The notes: a model not told the origin generated them from the letters alone. 64,000 nucleotides of DNA from Lysinibacillus sp. KCTC 33748 (GCF_002237755.1 NZ_MWSJ01000001.1:372001-436000); one strand, 5' to 3'. Positions 46,404-55,845 are shown, counted from the stretch's first letter. Translations and numbers: made by a program.

Positions 46404-46439
46404 AACACGAATCGACATGTTGCGATTCGTGTTTTTTTA
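46404..46439 (+). terminator. Intrinsic terminator
   Basis: AACACGAATCG / CGATTCGTGTT, then TTTTTT; probable end of the prfC transcript. Confidence 0.8.
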
Positions 46440-46574
46440 CAAGGAAAATTAAAGCTTTATGTATAATATATACAGTATTAGGAAATTTAAACCTGATGAA
46501 CAGCTTCCGGAAAGAATTTATAAATAGGCACATTACTAAAAGTTGGGGTAGCGTTTGTTTTAAGCGGTTGCTAT

Positions 46575-46923
46575 GTTGATCTTCGTTACGACTGGGCGAC
46601 TCCTTGGGGATTAGCGATATAGAGGAACGAAGGCTAAAAGCATCACGTCCTGTGATAACGCCTTCGTGACCAACATCGTGCTGTTGCTGTCGCTGCGCTT
46701 TCGCACAAACAAAACCAAAACCCTCTGCTGCCGCTACGTTGTACTCACGCTTTCGCGCAAAAGACATCTGTTGGCCCGAGACCCTGGAGCGCAGCGAAGC
46801 GGCTCATCGGACGTCCCAGGAAGCTTTGCTCTGTGCGAAAGCGTAGCGACAGCAACAACAAATGTTTTCTGTAGCGAAAGCGAAGCGGCAGCTACAAAGC
46901 GCCCAGTCGGAACGGAAATCAAC
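46575..46923 (+). repeat. MITE-like palindromic repeat, family A (copy A6, longest)
   Basis: Begins GTTGATCTTCGTTACGACTG and ends CAGTCGGAACGGAAATCAAC; these ends are inverted repeats of about 24 bases. The interior has GCTGTCGCTGCGCTTTCGCAC and its reverse later (GTGCGAAAGCGTAGCGACAG), so the whole 349 bases can fold into a branched hairpin. No transposase. Frames that run through it are by-products. Confidence 0.8.
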
Positions 46924-47008
46924 CACACGTTATGGTGGTGCCCAATTTATAAAATATTCACCTTTTCGGGTATTATAGAAGGGAAGAGATGGAAAAGGAG
47001 CTTATAAA

Positions 47009-50000
47009 GTGAATATTAGTAATTTTTCTATTAAAAGGCCTGTTTTTACAATAGTTACAATGATATTAGTCATTATTTTGGGTGGCGTTTCATTATTAAA
47101 AATACCTATTACGCTTATTCCTGAGTTACGTCCACCAATTGGCATCGTTGTTACCTCTTATCCTGGTGCAAGTCCGACCGAGGTTAATGAAAAAATAACG
47201 AAGCCATTGGAGACAACGCTTGCCACCTTACCAGGGATTAAAAAACTACAGTCTACCTCTCAAGAAGGATCCAATTTAATTGTTCTCGAATTTGATTGGT
47301 CAACCAATATTGAAGATGCTCAGCTCGATATTTTACAACGCATCGACATGACCCCTTTACCGAATGATGCTGAGAAACCTAGCTTTTTAAAATTTGATCC
47401 ATCTCAGTTTCCTATCATCCAACTTTCACTACGGGCGGAAAATGACCATGTAGATGTGCGTTTACTGGCAGAAGCCTTGGAAAAGGAACTTCGTCGAACT
47501 GCTGGTGTCGCGAGTGTAAATATTTCTGGTAAGCTAGTCGAAGAAGTTCAAATAACTTTAGATGAATCGAAGTTAGTTGAAAAAGGATTAACGCAAGCAG
47601 ATGTTATTCAAATTATTCAATCGAACAATGTTTCCCTTCCTGGTGAACCCGTATTAACAGCAGATGGAAAGATGTTAACAACTCGTATTTTAAGCACATT
47701 AAATTCACCTGAAAGCATTGCAGATTTAATCATTTCGGTAAATCCACTAGATGGTAAACCATTAACAGTTGGAGAAGTAGCAACTGTTGAACGCACGGAG
47801 CAAAAATCTATAACTACGACACGTGCAAATGAGCATCCTGCAGTATTAATGTCTGTATTACAGGAATCAGGCGCTAATACGGCAGAAGTATCCAAAGCTT
47901 TTAAAAAGGCTTTAAATGAATTATTAACGAAGAAGCAATATGAAGGAATCGTTGCAGATGTGCTAGTGGACCAAGGGAATTACGTAGATTTAGCGATAAG
48001 CAATATCGGAACTTCTTTACTTCTAGGTGGATTATTCGCAATGTTCGTGCTATTTGTCTTTCTACGAAGTGTGAAAAGCCCTATTATTATTGGAATTGCG
48101 ATTCCGTACTCGGTTATTGTTACATTTGTTTTAATGTTTTTCGCCAATTTCTCACTCAATATTATGACATTAGGGGCGTTAGCACTTGGCATTGGTATGC
48201 TTGTTGATAATGCTATCGTTGTTATAGAAAACATTGAACGACATTTAGGACTTGGCAAGGACCCTATCGAAGCAGCTAAGGATGGGACAAAGGAAGTGGC
48301 GCTTGCGATTACTGCGTCCACACTCACAACAATTGCTGTATTCATTCCTGTAATGTTTATTAAAGGATTAATAGGGCAAATTTTCACAGAATTTGCTTTA
48401 ACTATTTCTTTTAGCTTAATCGCTTCTTTAGTCGTTGCGTTAACGGTTGTCCCAATGCTTGCAAGTCGTCTTTTAAGAATGAAATCAATCAATGTTTATG
48501 AAAAACGAAATGAATCATCCTTTTACAAGAGCTACAAAACATCAATTATTTGGGTATTGCGTCACCGTATGCTTGTACTAATCTCAACAGTTGTCTGTTT
48601 TGGACTTGCCTTGTTTGGACTTATGAAAATTGGCACAGAGTTTTTACCGCCAACCGATGAAGGATTTGCATCCATAAGTGTAAATCTTGAAAAAGGGATA
48701 GCCGTATCAGAAACAGAAAAAGTGGTTGCGAAAATTGAAGATCGTTTGAAACAGGAGAAAGATGTTGACGTATATGTTAGCTTAATCGGTGGTACACAGC
48801 AAGCGCAAGCTCGGGGACAAACAAGTGCCAACCAAGCTGAGCTATATGTAAAGCTTGTCCCTTTAGCAGATAGGGATCGTTCGATTTTTGAATTTGTAGA
48901 AGAGGTTGAAAAAGATTTGCATGCAAAGCTAGGGGAGCAAGTTGAAATCAACTTCAATGTCTCAACGACAACAGGTTCGTCACCAAATACATTAACGTTT
49001 AGGTTAACAGATTCTGATGAGCGAAGACTTCATAGCTCTGTTGATAAAGTGCAGCAGGAGCTATCAAAGGTGAATGCTATCACAAAGGTATCTACGGATT
49101 TAGATATCACTGTAAAAGAAATTCAAGTCGAAGTAGACCGTGAAAAGGCGAAGGACTACGGATTTGTGCCTGCACAAATTGCTCAGACGGTCAATCAAAT
49201 GACAAAGGGTCAGCTAACTACGCAATTAATGGCAGAGGATGGTGCTGTATTGCCTGTTTATACAGGCTTTGGACAAGTGTTTAATGATAGTATCGAGTCA
49301 TTAAAATCGATGCAGCTACGTTCACCTGCAGGTTTATTTGTAAAACTAGAGGACATTGCAACTGTTTCTGTACAAGAAGGGCCAGTATCGATAAGACGTT
49401 CTGATCAGGCTGCTGCTGTTGCATTTTTTGTTGAATATAAAACGAAGGAATCGCTAGGTGGCATCTCGGCTAAAGTGGACAAAGCATTGGAAAAAGCGGA
49501 TTTGCCTACTGAAACTCAAATTGTCTTTAGTGGAGATCGTGAGCTTTATGATAGTGCGATTAATGATATGCTTTTAGCAGTTGCGTTAGCGGTCGTACTT
49601 GTATATATCGTGATGGCCGCACAGTTTGAATCTTTTAAATATCCATTCGTTATCATGTTCACAGTACCTTTAATGATTATTGGTGTTGCTATTGCTATGT
49701 TTGCTACGAACACGCTAATTGGTGTGACATCTGTTATAGGCATCTTAATATTAGTTGGAATTGTCGTGAATAACGGGATTGTTCTTGTAGATTACATTAA
49801 TCAACAAAAAGCTAGAGGACTGGCAACGTATGATGCGATTGTACTTGCTACACAAGATCGACTTCGACCAATTTTAATGACTGCACTAACAACGATTTTA
49901 GGATTGCTACCACTTGCTCTTGGCATCGGTGAAGGAACAGAGATGAATAAACCGATGGGAATTGTCGTAATCGGAGGGCTAGTGACATCCACTTTATTGA

Positions 50001-50062
50001 CATTATATATTGTACCAATCGTGTACAGTTTAATGGATAAGACAACAAGGAAGATGCGGTAA
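47009..50062 (+). CDS. RND-family efflux transporter (SwrC/AcrB-like)
   Basis: A 1017-residue exporter. One N-terminal helix (FSIKRPVFTIVTMILVIILGGVSLLKIPITLIPELRPP) and a large outer loop are followed by helices with the proton relay region GALALGIGMLVDNAIVVIENIERH; the pattern is repeated in the second half (KIGTEFLPPTDEGFASISV; VVNNGIVLVDYINQ). This is the full 12-helix RND fold. In Gram-positives such pumps (SwrC/YerP) export surfactin-like lipopeptides or cationic compounds; the substrate here is unknown. GTG 47009 is preceded by AAGGAGC. The SDR reductase gene follows after 18 bases and may be cotranscribed. Confidence 0.93.
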   Translation: MNISNFSIKRPVFTIVTMILVIILGGVSLLKIPITLIPELRPPIGIVVTSYPGASPTEVNEKITKPLETTLATLPGIKKLQSTSQEGSNLIVLEFDWSTNIEDAQLDILQRIDMTPLPNDAEKPSFLKFDPSQFPIIQLSLRAENDHVDVRLLAEALEKELRRTAGVASVNISGKLVEEVQITLDESKLVEKGLTQADVIQIIQSNNVSLPGEPVLTADGKMLTTRILSTLNSPESIADLIISVNPLDGKPLTVGEVATVERTEQKSITTTRANEHPAVLMSVLQESGANTAEVSKAFKKALNELLTKKQYEGIVADVLVDQGNYVDLAISNIGTSLLLGGLFAMFVLFVFLRSVKSPIIIGIAIPYSVIVTFVLMFFANFSLNIMTLGALALGIGMLVDNAIVVIENIERHLGLGKDPIEAAKDGTKEVALAITASTLTTIAVFIPVMFIKGLIGQIFTEFALTISFSLIASLVVALTVVPMLASRLLRMKSINVYEKRNESSFYKSYKTSIIWVLRHRMLVLISTVVCFGLALFGLMKIGTEFLPPTDEGFASISVNLEKGIAVSETEKVVAKIEDRLKQEKDVDVYVSLIGGTQQAQARGQTSANQAELYVKLVPLADRDRSIFEFVEEVEKDLHAKLGEQVEINFNVSTTTGSSPNTLTFRLTDSDERRLHSSVDKVQQELSKVNAITKVSTDLDITVKEIQVEVDREKAKDYGFVPAQIAQTVNQMTKGQLTTQLMAEDGAVLPVYTGFGQVFNDSIESLKSMQLRSPAGLFVKLEDIATVSVQEGPVSIRRSDQAAAVAFFVEYKTKESLGGISAKVDKALEKADLPTETQIVFSGDRELYDSAINDMLLAVALAVVLVYIVMAAQFESFKYPFVIMFTVPLMIIGVAIAMFATNTLIGVTSVIGILILVGIVVNNGIVLVDYINQQKARGLATYDAIVLATQDRLRPILMTALTTILGLLPLALGIGEGTEMNKPMGIVVIGGLVTSTLLTLYIVPIVYSLMDKTTRKMR

Positions 50063-50080
50063 GTTCAGGGGGGATGAGAG

Positions 50081-51166
50081 ATGGGGGTTCATTTTTTTAC
50101 AGGCTTTCCGGGTTTTATTTCAAGTCAATTAATACGAGAGTTATTTCTAAAAAATCAATCACAAGAAGTCATCGCTATTGTTTTAGCTGGGGAGTTAATA
50201 AAAGCAAATTTAGAAAGAGAACATATTTTAGCGGAGTTTCCTAACTGTTCTATTCGTATTGTAGAGGGAGATATTACATTACCGAATCTCGGTCTAGAAA
50301 ACCAAGCTGTACAGGAAATTGTACCTCAAATAAAGGTGCTCTGGCATCTAGCTGCCATTTATGATTTAGCCGTGCCTCGCGATATTGCATGGAAGGTAAA
50401 TGTACATGGTACGACTATGGTCAATGACTTTGTTCGCACACTTCCGAACTTAAGACGCTATATGTATTTCAGTACAGCGTATGTCGCAGGAATACGTGAA
50501 GGTGTTTTGCGAGAAACTGAATTAATTCGCCCGCCTGCATTTAAAAACTATTATGAGGAAACAAAGTATGAAGCTGAGCATCGAGTAGAAGATTTGAAAT
50601 CAGAAATACCACTGACAATTATTCGACCTGGTATCGTACGTGGACATTCAGAAACAGGAGAAACGATTAAATTCGATGGACCTTATTTCTTTTTAAATAT
50701 GGTGGATAAATTAAAATGCCTACCTTTTATTCCGTACATTGGTCAATCGAAATCAACAATAAATGTAGTGCCAGTGGATTACATTATAAAAGCTTCGACT
50801 TATCTAGTTGATGAAAGATGTGCTGAAGGTAAAACTTTACATCTAACGGACCCAAATCCACATCCGATGCAGGAAGTGTATCGGACGATGGTAAAGTTAT
50901 TAACGAACCGTTATCCTAAGGGACGATTACCGCTAACACTAGCAAGACTATCTTTACAAGTCCCACTTCTTCGAAAAAATCTAGGTGTTGAGCAAGAAAC
51001 TTTAGATTATTTAACTTGGGATGCTAAATTCGATACGTCGGAAGCAATGACTATTTTGAAAAAAGGTAATATTACATGCCCCGACTTTATACAAACTATG
51101 CCTAGAATGATTGAATTTTATTTAGCGCATAAAGAAGATAAAAGCTATCAAATTCAAATAAAGTGA
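50081..51166 (+). CDS. NAD(P)-binding SDR reductase (thioester-reductase-like)
   Basis: A 361-residue extended SDR of the NAD-binding-4/male-sterility type. The cofactor loop is FFTGFPGFISSQLIREL (with GFPGFI instead of GxxGxxG), the active site has S-T-A-Y in YMYFSTAYVAGIREG and Y-x3-K in YYEETKYEAEH. It resembles reductases that act on fatty acyl or peptidyl thioesters, and Bacillales YtxG/long SDR homologues. GGGATGAG upstream of ATG. Close to the RND pump; a link in function, such as lipid substrates, is only suggested by position. Confidence 0.82.
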   Translation: MGVHFFTGFPGFISSQLIRELFLKNQSQEVIAIVLAGELIKANLEREHILAEFPNCSIRIVEGDITLPNLGLENQAVQEIVPQIKVLWHLAAIYDLAVPRDIAWKVNVHGTTMVNDFVRTLPNLRRYMYFSTAYVAGIREGVLRETELIRPPAFKNYYEETKYEAEHRVEDLKSEIPLTIIRPGIVRGHSETGETIKFDGPYFFLNMVDKLKCLPFIPYIGQSKSTINVVPVDYIIKASTYLVDERCAEGKTLHLTDPNPHPMQEVYRTMVKLLTNRYPKGRLPLTLARLSLQVPLLRKNLGVEQETLDYLTWDAKFDTSEAMTILKKGNITCPDFIQTMPRMIEFYLAHKEDKSYQIQIK

Positions 51167-51282
51167 CTTCAAGTAGTGGTTTGCTAATTGAGAGTTGATG
51201 CAATCGGCTATAGATTTATTATTGACTGATAAAAGCATTTTTGGTTTATATTTTGCTAATGAATGCCCATTTTAACTGATTG

Positions 51283-51408
51283 TAGCGTAGGGCTACTCGA
51301 CTCTCGCGGAAAAGCGAGACAGACGAGACCCTGCACGGAGCGAAGCGGAGGAAGCGGCTCAACGCTCGCCCGCAGGAAAGCGAGTAGTCCGTAGCGGAAA
51401 TCAGAGCC
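51283..51408 (+). repeat. Family C palindromic repeat (typical Bacillales type)
   Basis: GATTGTAGCGTAGGGCTACTC...GAAAGCGAG and CGCAGGAAAGCGAGTAGTC...GTAGCGGAAATCAG pair as arms around GCGAAGCGGAGGAAGCGGC. Widely similar elements are known between Bacillus genes. Confidence 0.65.
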
Positions 51409-51428
51409 TATAGTAGGGTAGAATAATT

Positions 51429-51457
51429 TTGCCACTCATATATGATAGTGCTATAAT
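51429..51457 (+). promoter_or_regulatory. Promoter of the manganese-riboswitch terC gene
   Basis: TTGCCA, 17 bases, TATAAT (perfect -10). Confidence 0.8.
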
Positions 51458-51489
51458 GAGTTTTACAGAAGAAGAACCTTCGACGTTTT

Positions 51490-51640
51490 GTCAAAGGGGA
51501 GTAGCTAACAGATACGAGCGATGTATCTGGATTACATTCGTCATGACATGGTTTTTACCATCGGGTGTGATAAGCGATTAACTCTATGCTTGCGGTATTC
51601 ATTCCACTAGTAAAAGAGAGGTACTGATGAATTGTCAGAT
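51490..51640 (+). ncRNA. yybP-ykoY manganese riboswitch
   Basis: AAAGGGGAGTAGC opens the aptamer as in the yybP-ykoY consensus; the later ACCATCGGGTG part and a tip GGTATTCATTCC complete it. In this class Mn2+ binding to the docked loops favours read-through. A terminator (51657-51696) and the terC gene follow in the standard order, and TerC/YkoY proteins are classical members of the regulon. The exact fold was not computed. Confidence 0.85.
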
Positions 51641-51656
51641 ATTTATTTGCTTAGCG

Positions 51657-51696
51657 AGACCTTTGCCTTTTAATAGGGCAGAGGTCTTTTCTTTTG
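51657..51696 (+). terminator. Riboswitch expression-platform terminator
   Basis: AGACCTTTGCC / GGGCAGAGGTCT, then TTTCTTTT; it lies between aptamer and terC. Confidence 0.85.
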
Positions 51697-51751
51697 TACT
51701 CGTATAGTAATAACTAATTTGGGTATACAGAGCTTTAGAGGGGGCAAATGA

Positions 51752-52513
51752 ATGGAATCAATTGTATTAGAATACGGTTGGGTACTTATTGTACTTGTAG
51801 TATTAGAAGGGTTATTAGCAGCAGATAATGCAGTAGTAATGGCTGTGATGGTGAAGCATTTACCACATGAGCAACAAAAAAAGGCACTGTTTTATGGATT
51901 ATTCGGTGCATTAATTTTCCGATTCTCAGCGCTTTTTGTCATTACAGTATTAGTGAATTATTGGCAAATTCAAGCATTGGGAGCAGCTTATTTATTATTC
52001 ATGTCCGCCAAAAATATATATGATTTGCGCCATAAAAAAGACTCAGAAGAAGAATCTAGTGAAGAAACGAGAAAAAAGGGCTCTGGTTTTTGGATGACAG
52101 TGCTTAAGGTAGAGGCAGCGGATATTGCATTTGCTATTGATTCTATGCTTGCTGCAGTTGCCATTGCGGTTACTTTACCGAAGGTAGGAAGCTTTGATAT
52201 TGGTGGCATCAATGGTGGACAATTTATTGTCATGTTACTTGGTGGGTTTATCGGAGTGATCATGATGCGATTTGCGGCACAATGGTTTGTGAAAATATTA
52301 AATGACTATCCTTCACTTGAAACAGCTGCGTTTTTAATTGTAGGTTGGGTAGGTGTAAAGCTTGTTGTGCTGACTTTGTCACATGAGAAGGTGGGTATTT
52401 TACCTGCAGAATTTCCACATTCAACTGTGTGGGAGTTAACTTTCTGGATCGTACTAGTGGGCATCGCATTAGTAGGTTATTTAGTAGGAGTTCGTTTTAA
52501 AAATAAAGCTTAA
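51752..52513 (+). CDS. TerC-family manganese exporter (YkoY-like)
   Basis: A 253-residue membrane protein with about seven helices. The two acidic metal-binding helices are LLAADNAVVMAVMVKHL (residues about 22-38) and VEAADIAFAIDSMLAAV (about 128-145), as in TerC, YkoY and YceF, which export Mn2+. A charged cytosolic loop KKDSEEESSEETRKK separates the halves. It is under the manganese riboswitch and terminator just upstream, which supports this function strongly. ATG 51752 with AGAGGGGGC. It is monocistronic and a terminator follows. Confidence 0.93.
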   Translation: MESIVLEYGWVLIVLVVLEGLLAADNAVVMAVMVKHLPHEQQKKALFYGLFGALIFRFSALFVITVLVNYWQIQALGAAYLLFMSAKNIYDLRHKKDSEEESSEETRKKGSGFWMTVLKVEAADIAFAIDSMLAAVAIAVTLPKVGSFDIGGINGGQFIVMLLGGFIGVIMMRFAAQWFVKILNDYPSLETAAFLIVGWVGVKLVVLTLSHEKVGILPAEFPHSTVWELTFWIVLVGIALVGYLVGVRFKNKA

Positions 52514-52521
52514 TATCATTT

Positions 52522-52557
52522 AGAGGGATAGTCGTAGCTATTCCTCTTTCTTTTTTT
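52522..52557 (+). terminator. Intrinsic terminator of terC
   Basis: AGAGGGATAG / CTATTCCTCT, then TTCTTTTTTT. Confidence 0.85.
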
Positions 52558-52619
52558 AAGTATTTTTCCTATACTAATATCTATCGAGTTTGGCATCATA
52601 TTAGGAAGGGGTTTTCAAC

Positions 52620-53975
52620 GTGCCCTGGAAAAGATCAAAAAATAGACTTGTTACACCTTTTCAGGTGCTTGTCTCTTATTATTTTATAGCTATAGCGATT
52701 TCCTTCCTGTTACTACGGCTACCAGGCGTTCATCAAGAAGGTGTACACGTTTCATTATTAGATAGTTTGTTTACGGCTGTAAGTGCAGTTAGTGTAACGG
52801 GTTTAACAACATTCGATATATCTGAAAGCTACACAACATTTGGCCTCGTGATGGTACTTGTCATTTTACAACTTGGCGCAATTGGCATTATGTCACTTGG
52901 TACCTTTGTGTGGTTACTAGTTGGGAAAAAAATAGGTATGCGTGAGCGTCAGTTGATTATGATTGACCATAATCAATACAATTTGTCAGGGGTTGTCCAA
53001 TTAATTCGCGAAATATTGAAAATCTTAATCGGTATTGAAGTGATGGGTGCGTTTATTTTAACGTTGCACTTTACAAACTATTTCGATACTTTCGAAGAAG
53101 CGTTGATTCATGGTGTTTTTGCCTCCGTTTCTGCTACTACAAATGGTGGTTTTGATATTACAGGCATGAGTTTATTACCGTTTCATAACGATTACTTTGT
53201 ACAAATAATAACGATGTTATTAATCGTGCTAGGCGCGATAGGCTTCCCAGTATTAATTGAAGTGAAATCTTTTTTACTTCATCGCCATGCAAATTTCCGC
53301 TTTAGTTTATTTACAAAAATAACGACCTCCACATATGCAATTTTATTTGTGGTAGGGGCTCTCGTAATTTTATTGCTTGAATCATTCCATTCCTTTAAGG
53401 GAATGTCTTGGCATGAAGCGCTGTTTTCTGCAATGTTCCATTCTGTTTCAACACGATCAGCTGGACTGACGACGTACGATGTTACAACCTTTAGTGAAGC
53501 GGCAGATATTTTTATGAGCTTTTTAATGTTTATTGGTTCTTCGCCAAGTTCAGTTGGTGGAGGGATACGTACAACAACGTTTGCCATGGCCATTCTATTC
53601 CTAATTACCTTCTCACGAGGAAGAGAGGATATTCAAGTATTCGGACGTGAAATACATTTAATCGATGTATTCCGCTCGTTTGTTGTTATTTTATTGGCAT
53701 TCTTTATGGTTTTAGTTGCAACAATTATTTTACTTATTACTGAGCCACACGCATCACTGATTCAAATAATTTTTGAAATTACATCAGCGTTCGGAACGTG
53801 TGGGATGTCTTTAGGGATTACCTCGGATTTATCGGTATTTGGTAAAATTATCATTATGATTTTAATGTTTGTTGGTCGTGTCGGTTTAATCTCCTTCCTT
53901 TACACTCTTGGTGGTGGTGGTAGAGGCAAAAAATCAAGTTATCACTATCCTAAGGAACGAGTAATTATCGGGTAA
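52620..53975 (+). CDS. Trk/Ktr potassium-uptake channel subunit (KtrB/KtrD-like)
   Basis: A 451-residue K+ channel subunit with four repeated M1-P-M2 units. The four filter loops are SVTGLTTFD, SATTNGGFDITG, STRSAGLTTYD and SAFGTCGMSLG, each with the central Gly that forms the K+ filter. The length fits KtrB/KtrD, which work with a cytosolic RCK gating subunit (KtrA/KtrC); none is encoded next to it. GTG 52620 has GGAAGGGG upstream. KtrB against KtrD cannot be told from the sequence alone. Confidence 0.92.
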   Translation: MPWKRSKNRLVTPFQVLVSYYFIAIAISFLLLRLPGVHQEGVHVSLLDSLFTAVSAVSVTGLTTFDISESYTTFGLVMVLVILQLGAIGIMSLGTFVWLLVGKKIGMRERQLIMIDHNQYNLSGVVQLIREILKILIGIEVMGAFILTLHFTNYFDTFEEALIHGVFASVSATTNGGFDITGMSLLPFHNDYFVQIITMLLIVLGAIGFPVLIEVKSFLLHRHANFRFSLFTKITTSTYAILFVVGALVILLLESFHSFKGMSWHEALFSAMFHSVSTRSAGLTTYDVTTFSEAADIFMSFLMFIGSSPSSVGGGIRTTTFAMAILFLITFSRGREDIQVFGREIHLIDVFRSFVVILLAFFMVLVATIILLITEPHASLIQIIFEITSAFGTCGMSLGITSDLSVFGKIIIMILMFVGRVGLISFLYTLGGGGRGKKSSYHYPKERVIIG

Positions 53976-54043
53976 ATACTAGATCATTGATATGAATGAC
54001 TTTTATGGGATTCAATCAATACTTGAATAGCCCCTACAACTAA

Positions 54044-54099
54044 GATTGAAATAAAAAAAGAGCTAATTTAGTAACGGGTTCTGTTTTGAAGTACAAAAA
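54044..54099 (+). repeat. Left arm of a long-range inverted repeat
   Basis: TGAAATAAAAAAAGAGCTAA...TTTAGTAACGGGTTCTGTTTT...GTACAAAA pairs, with about seven mismatches, with 55374-55427 read in reverse. The arms are 1.27 kb apart. Confidence 0.6.
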
Positions 54100-54144
54100 G
54101 CAAAATCGCAGGTTAAAAAGACAATTAATTAGCATATTAATATT

Positions 54145-54176
54145 AAAAGGTACTGCGAATTCGCAGTACCTTTTTT
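54145..54176. terminator. Bidirectional palindromic terminator
   Basis: AAAAGGTACTGCGAA / TTCGCAGTACCTTTT perfect palindrome, T6 on the right and A4 on the left. Confidence 0.75.
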
Positions 54177-54365
54177 GTTCAACTGTGTTTGATATTTTGT
54201 GAATCAAAATTTAACTAAAGCGCCCCATTAGTTCAATAAGAAAACAGCTTTATTCTTTATCTTTCTTCTAATATTCTTATATAAATTCAAACGCAAACAT
54301 TAAACCTAAAGGGATAGTTAACCAAAGCAGAGAATTGCTCAATATAATTTTAAAATAGGAAGTAT

Positions 54366-54485
54366 TTAAAAGAATTCTGGCGTCAAAGTATCAGATTCAC
54401 CTAACGCTCCTTCTGCAAAAAACCAAGAAATAAATAATGCAACAAAACCAGTAAATATAACATTACCTATAACAATTGATTTCAT
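54366..54485 (-). CDS. 39-residue membrane peptide, probably truncated
   Basis: ATG 54485 with GGAGG eight bases upstream starts a hydrophobic peptide (VIGNVIFTGFVALFISWFF) that stops at TAA 54366-54368. Directly behind, in another frame, a second hydrophobic stretch (NSLLWLTIPLGLMFAFEFI) would complete a two-helix protein. The good ribosome site and the continuation suggest a gene cut by a frameshift. No family recognised. Confidence 0.45.
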   Translation of the reverse strand: MKSIVIGNVIFTGFVALFISWFFAEGALGESDTLTPEFF

Positions 54486-54599
54486 TTTTAATCCTCCTTT
54501 CTCTTTGTGTAAATAAAATACTTTATTCACCAGTAGATTCACATATCATTCTTACTTAACTATCCTGCGTCGTTATTTCAACAAAGAAAGAAGAGCTGC

Positions 54600-54712
54600 C
54601 TATGCGATTCAATGATCTTCAAGAAAAGCACCCCGTTAGCCCTCCATGAATCGCAAAAATAAGTACTTCACCACAGAAAATGAAAGATGATTAAGTTCTT
54701 TCCTGGGAGTTT
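54600..54712 (-). repeat. Dispersed intergenic repeat, family D (copy 2, reversed)
   Basis: Reverse strand reads CAGGAAAGAACTTAATCATC, TCTTTCATTTTCTGTGGTGA and GCTAACGGGGTGCTTTTCTT, matching the copy at 29873-29990. Confidence 0.7.
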
Positions 54713-54790
54713 AAGAGGGAAATTTTAAAAATAATATAACCTTTTATCATTTTCCGACAGAAAACTCTCACTTCTATAAGTGGGAGTAGT

Positions 54791-55057
54791 TCAAGTTTCG
54801 CCCATAAACACAAGTAGTACGATTGACAATGAAACACCAATGACATAAATCCCAAAAACAATCATAGGGGAATACTTCCAAAATCCTTTTTCTCTTTTTT
54901 TAAAGCTCTGAACACTAAATATTATTCCTATGACGAACATAATAGTCCCAAGAAAGAATAGCCAAGCAGTATTAAGTTGAAAGTAATAAAAACATGCTAC
55001 ACAAATAAGTCCTACTACTGAAAATAATGTTGATAATATCCCTTTTTTACTGAACAT
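54791..55057 (-). CDS. Small membrane protein, unknown
   Basis: An 88-residue protein with three hydrophobic helices (about 8-27, 30-48 and 62-84) and a basic loop KKREKGFWKYS. The ribosome site is AGGGAGG eight bases before ATG. No family recognised. It lies inside the inverted-repeat-bounded segment 54044-55427 together with a broken peptide gene; base composition is not distinct from the surroundings. Confidence 0.6.
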   Translation of the reverse strand: MFSKKGILSTLFSVVGLICVACFYYFQLNTAWLFFLGTIMFVIGIIFSVQSFKKREKGFWKYSPMIVFGIYVIGVSLSIVLLVFMGET

Positions 55058-55373
55058 TGTTTACCTCCCTCCTTAATTTCTACAATTACTATAAGGACGA
55101 ACGAAATGAATGGCGGTTCCAATTTTGATTAATTTTACCATTTAAATTCTGCAGAATCCATAACTGCTTATTGAACGACCTGCTCCGTCGGTTGAATATA
55201 ATTCCTTGCCAGATTATGTATTTCCATCGTTATAGAACTTTCTATAATGTAACTTTATTAATGCGATTTGATATACCAATTCGTATGAAAATTGTTAAAA
55301 AGCCGCTTTGTATCAATAAAAAAAGGACATCCAAATCATTTCGATTTGATACACTTTTTATAGTGTTTTTTTA

Positions 55374-55427
55374 GTTTTGTACTCGAAAACAGGACCCGTT
55401 ACTAATTTAGCTCTTTTTTTTATTTCC
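55374..55427 (-). repeat. Right arm of the long-range inverted repeat
   Basis: TTTTGTACTCGAAAACAGGA...CCGTTACTAATTTAGCTCTTTTT mirrors 54044-54099. Confidence 0.6.
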
Positions 55428-55801
55428 ATACTATTTTCCGGTTGCCAATAAGTTTATTGAACGAGGATTTTAAAGGGTATCTTAGTAGAAAATCTATTCA
55501 TAAAGAGGGATTTAGATTGCGTAATTGACAAGAAACTGCCTTCGACACACAATTGTCGAAAAATTTTAAATTGTTTTTTCCTGGTTATTATGACTATTTA
55601 ATAGGTAATTTTTCCAATTAATAGGTATCGATGCATTGATATTTTCGAACTAAACTTTTTTAGGATAATAGTAATACATCAAAGAACATCTGTTAAGTGT
55701 AATAAAGCTACGATTTCTGATTGCTATATATTTAATGGAAATGTAATTATATGGATTGCATTTAAAGGTTCCTGAAAGATTTATGAGTTTTTAATGTATG
55801 A

Positions 55802-55845
55802 AAAAACGCTAGTCCTAAATTTAATTAATGGACTAGCGTTTCTTA
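55802..55845. terminator. Bidirectional intrinsic terminator
   Basis: AAAAACGCTAGTCC / GGACTAGCGTTTCTTATT; ends the radical SAM gene on the minus strand. Confidence 0.8.

Larger units (their letters stand above)
53976..54790. other. Gap with inverted-repeat arm, terminator and small broken gene
   Basis: Contains the left arm of a long-range inverted repeat (54044-54099), a perfect terminator palindrome (54145-54176), a 39-codon minus-strand gene that looks truncated (54366-54485) and a family-D repeat (54600-54712). No long frame. Confidence 0.5.
55058..55845. other. Gap without convincing genes
   Basis: AT-rich sequence; a 67-codon + strand frame at 55171 has no ribosome site. The only notable object is the right inverted-repeat arm at 55374-55427. 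Confidence 0.5.

Noticed and set aside
46402..47007. Frames of 64-121 codons on both strands
   Set aside because: They run through repeat copy A6, mirror one another, and lack ribosome sites.
55171..55374. 67-codon + strand frame
   Set aside because: No ribosome site, basic low-quality sequence, ends in the inverted-repeat arm.
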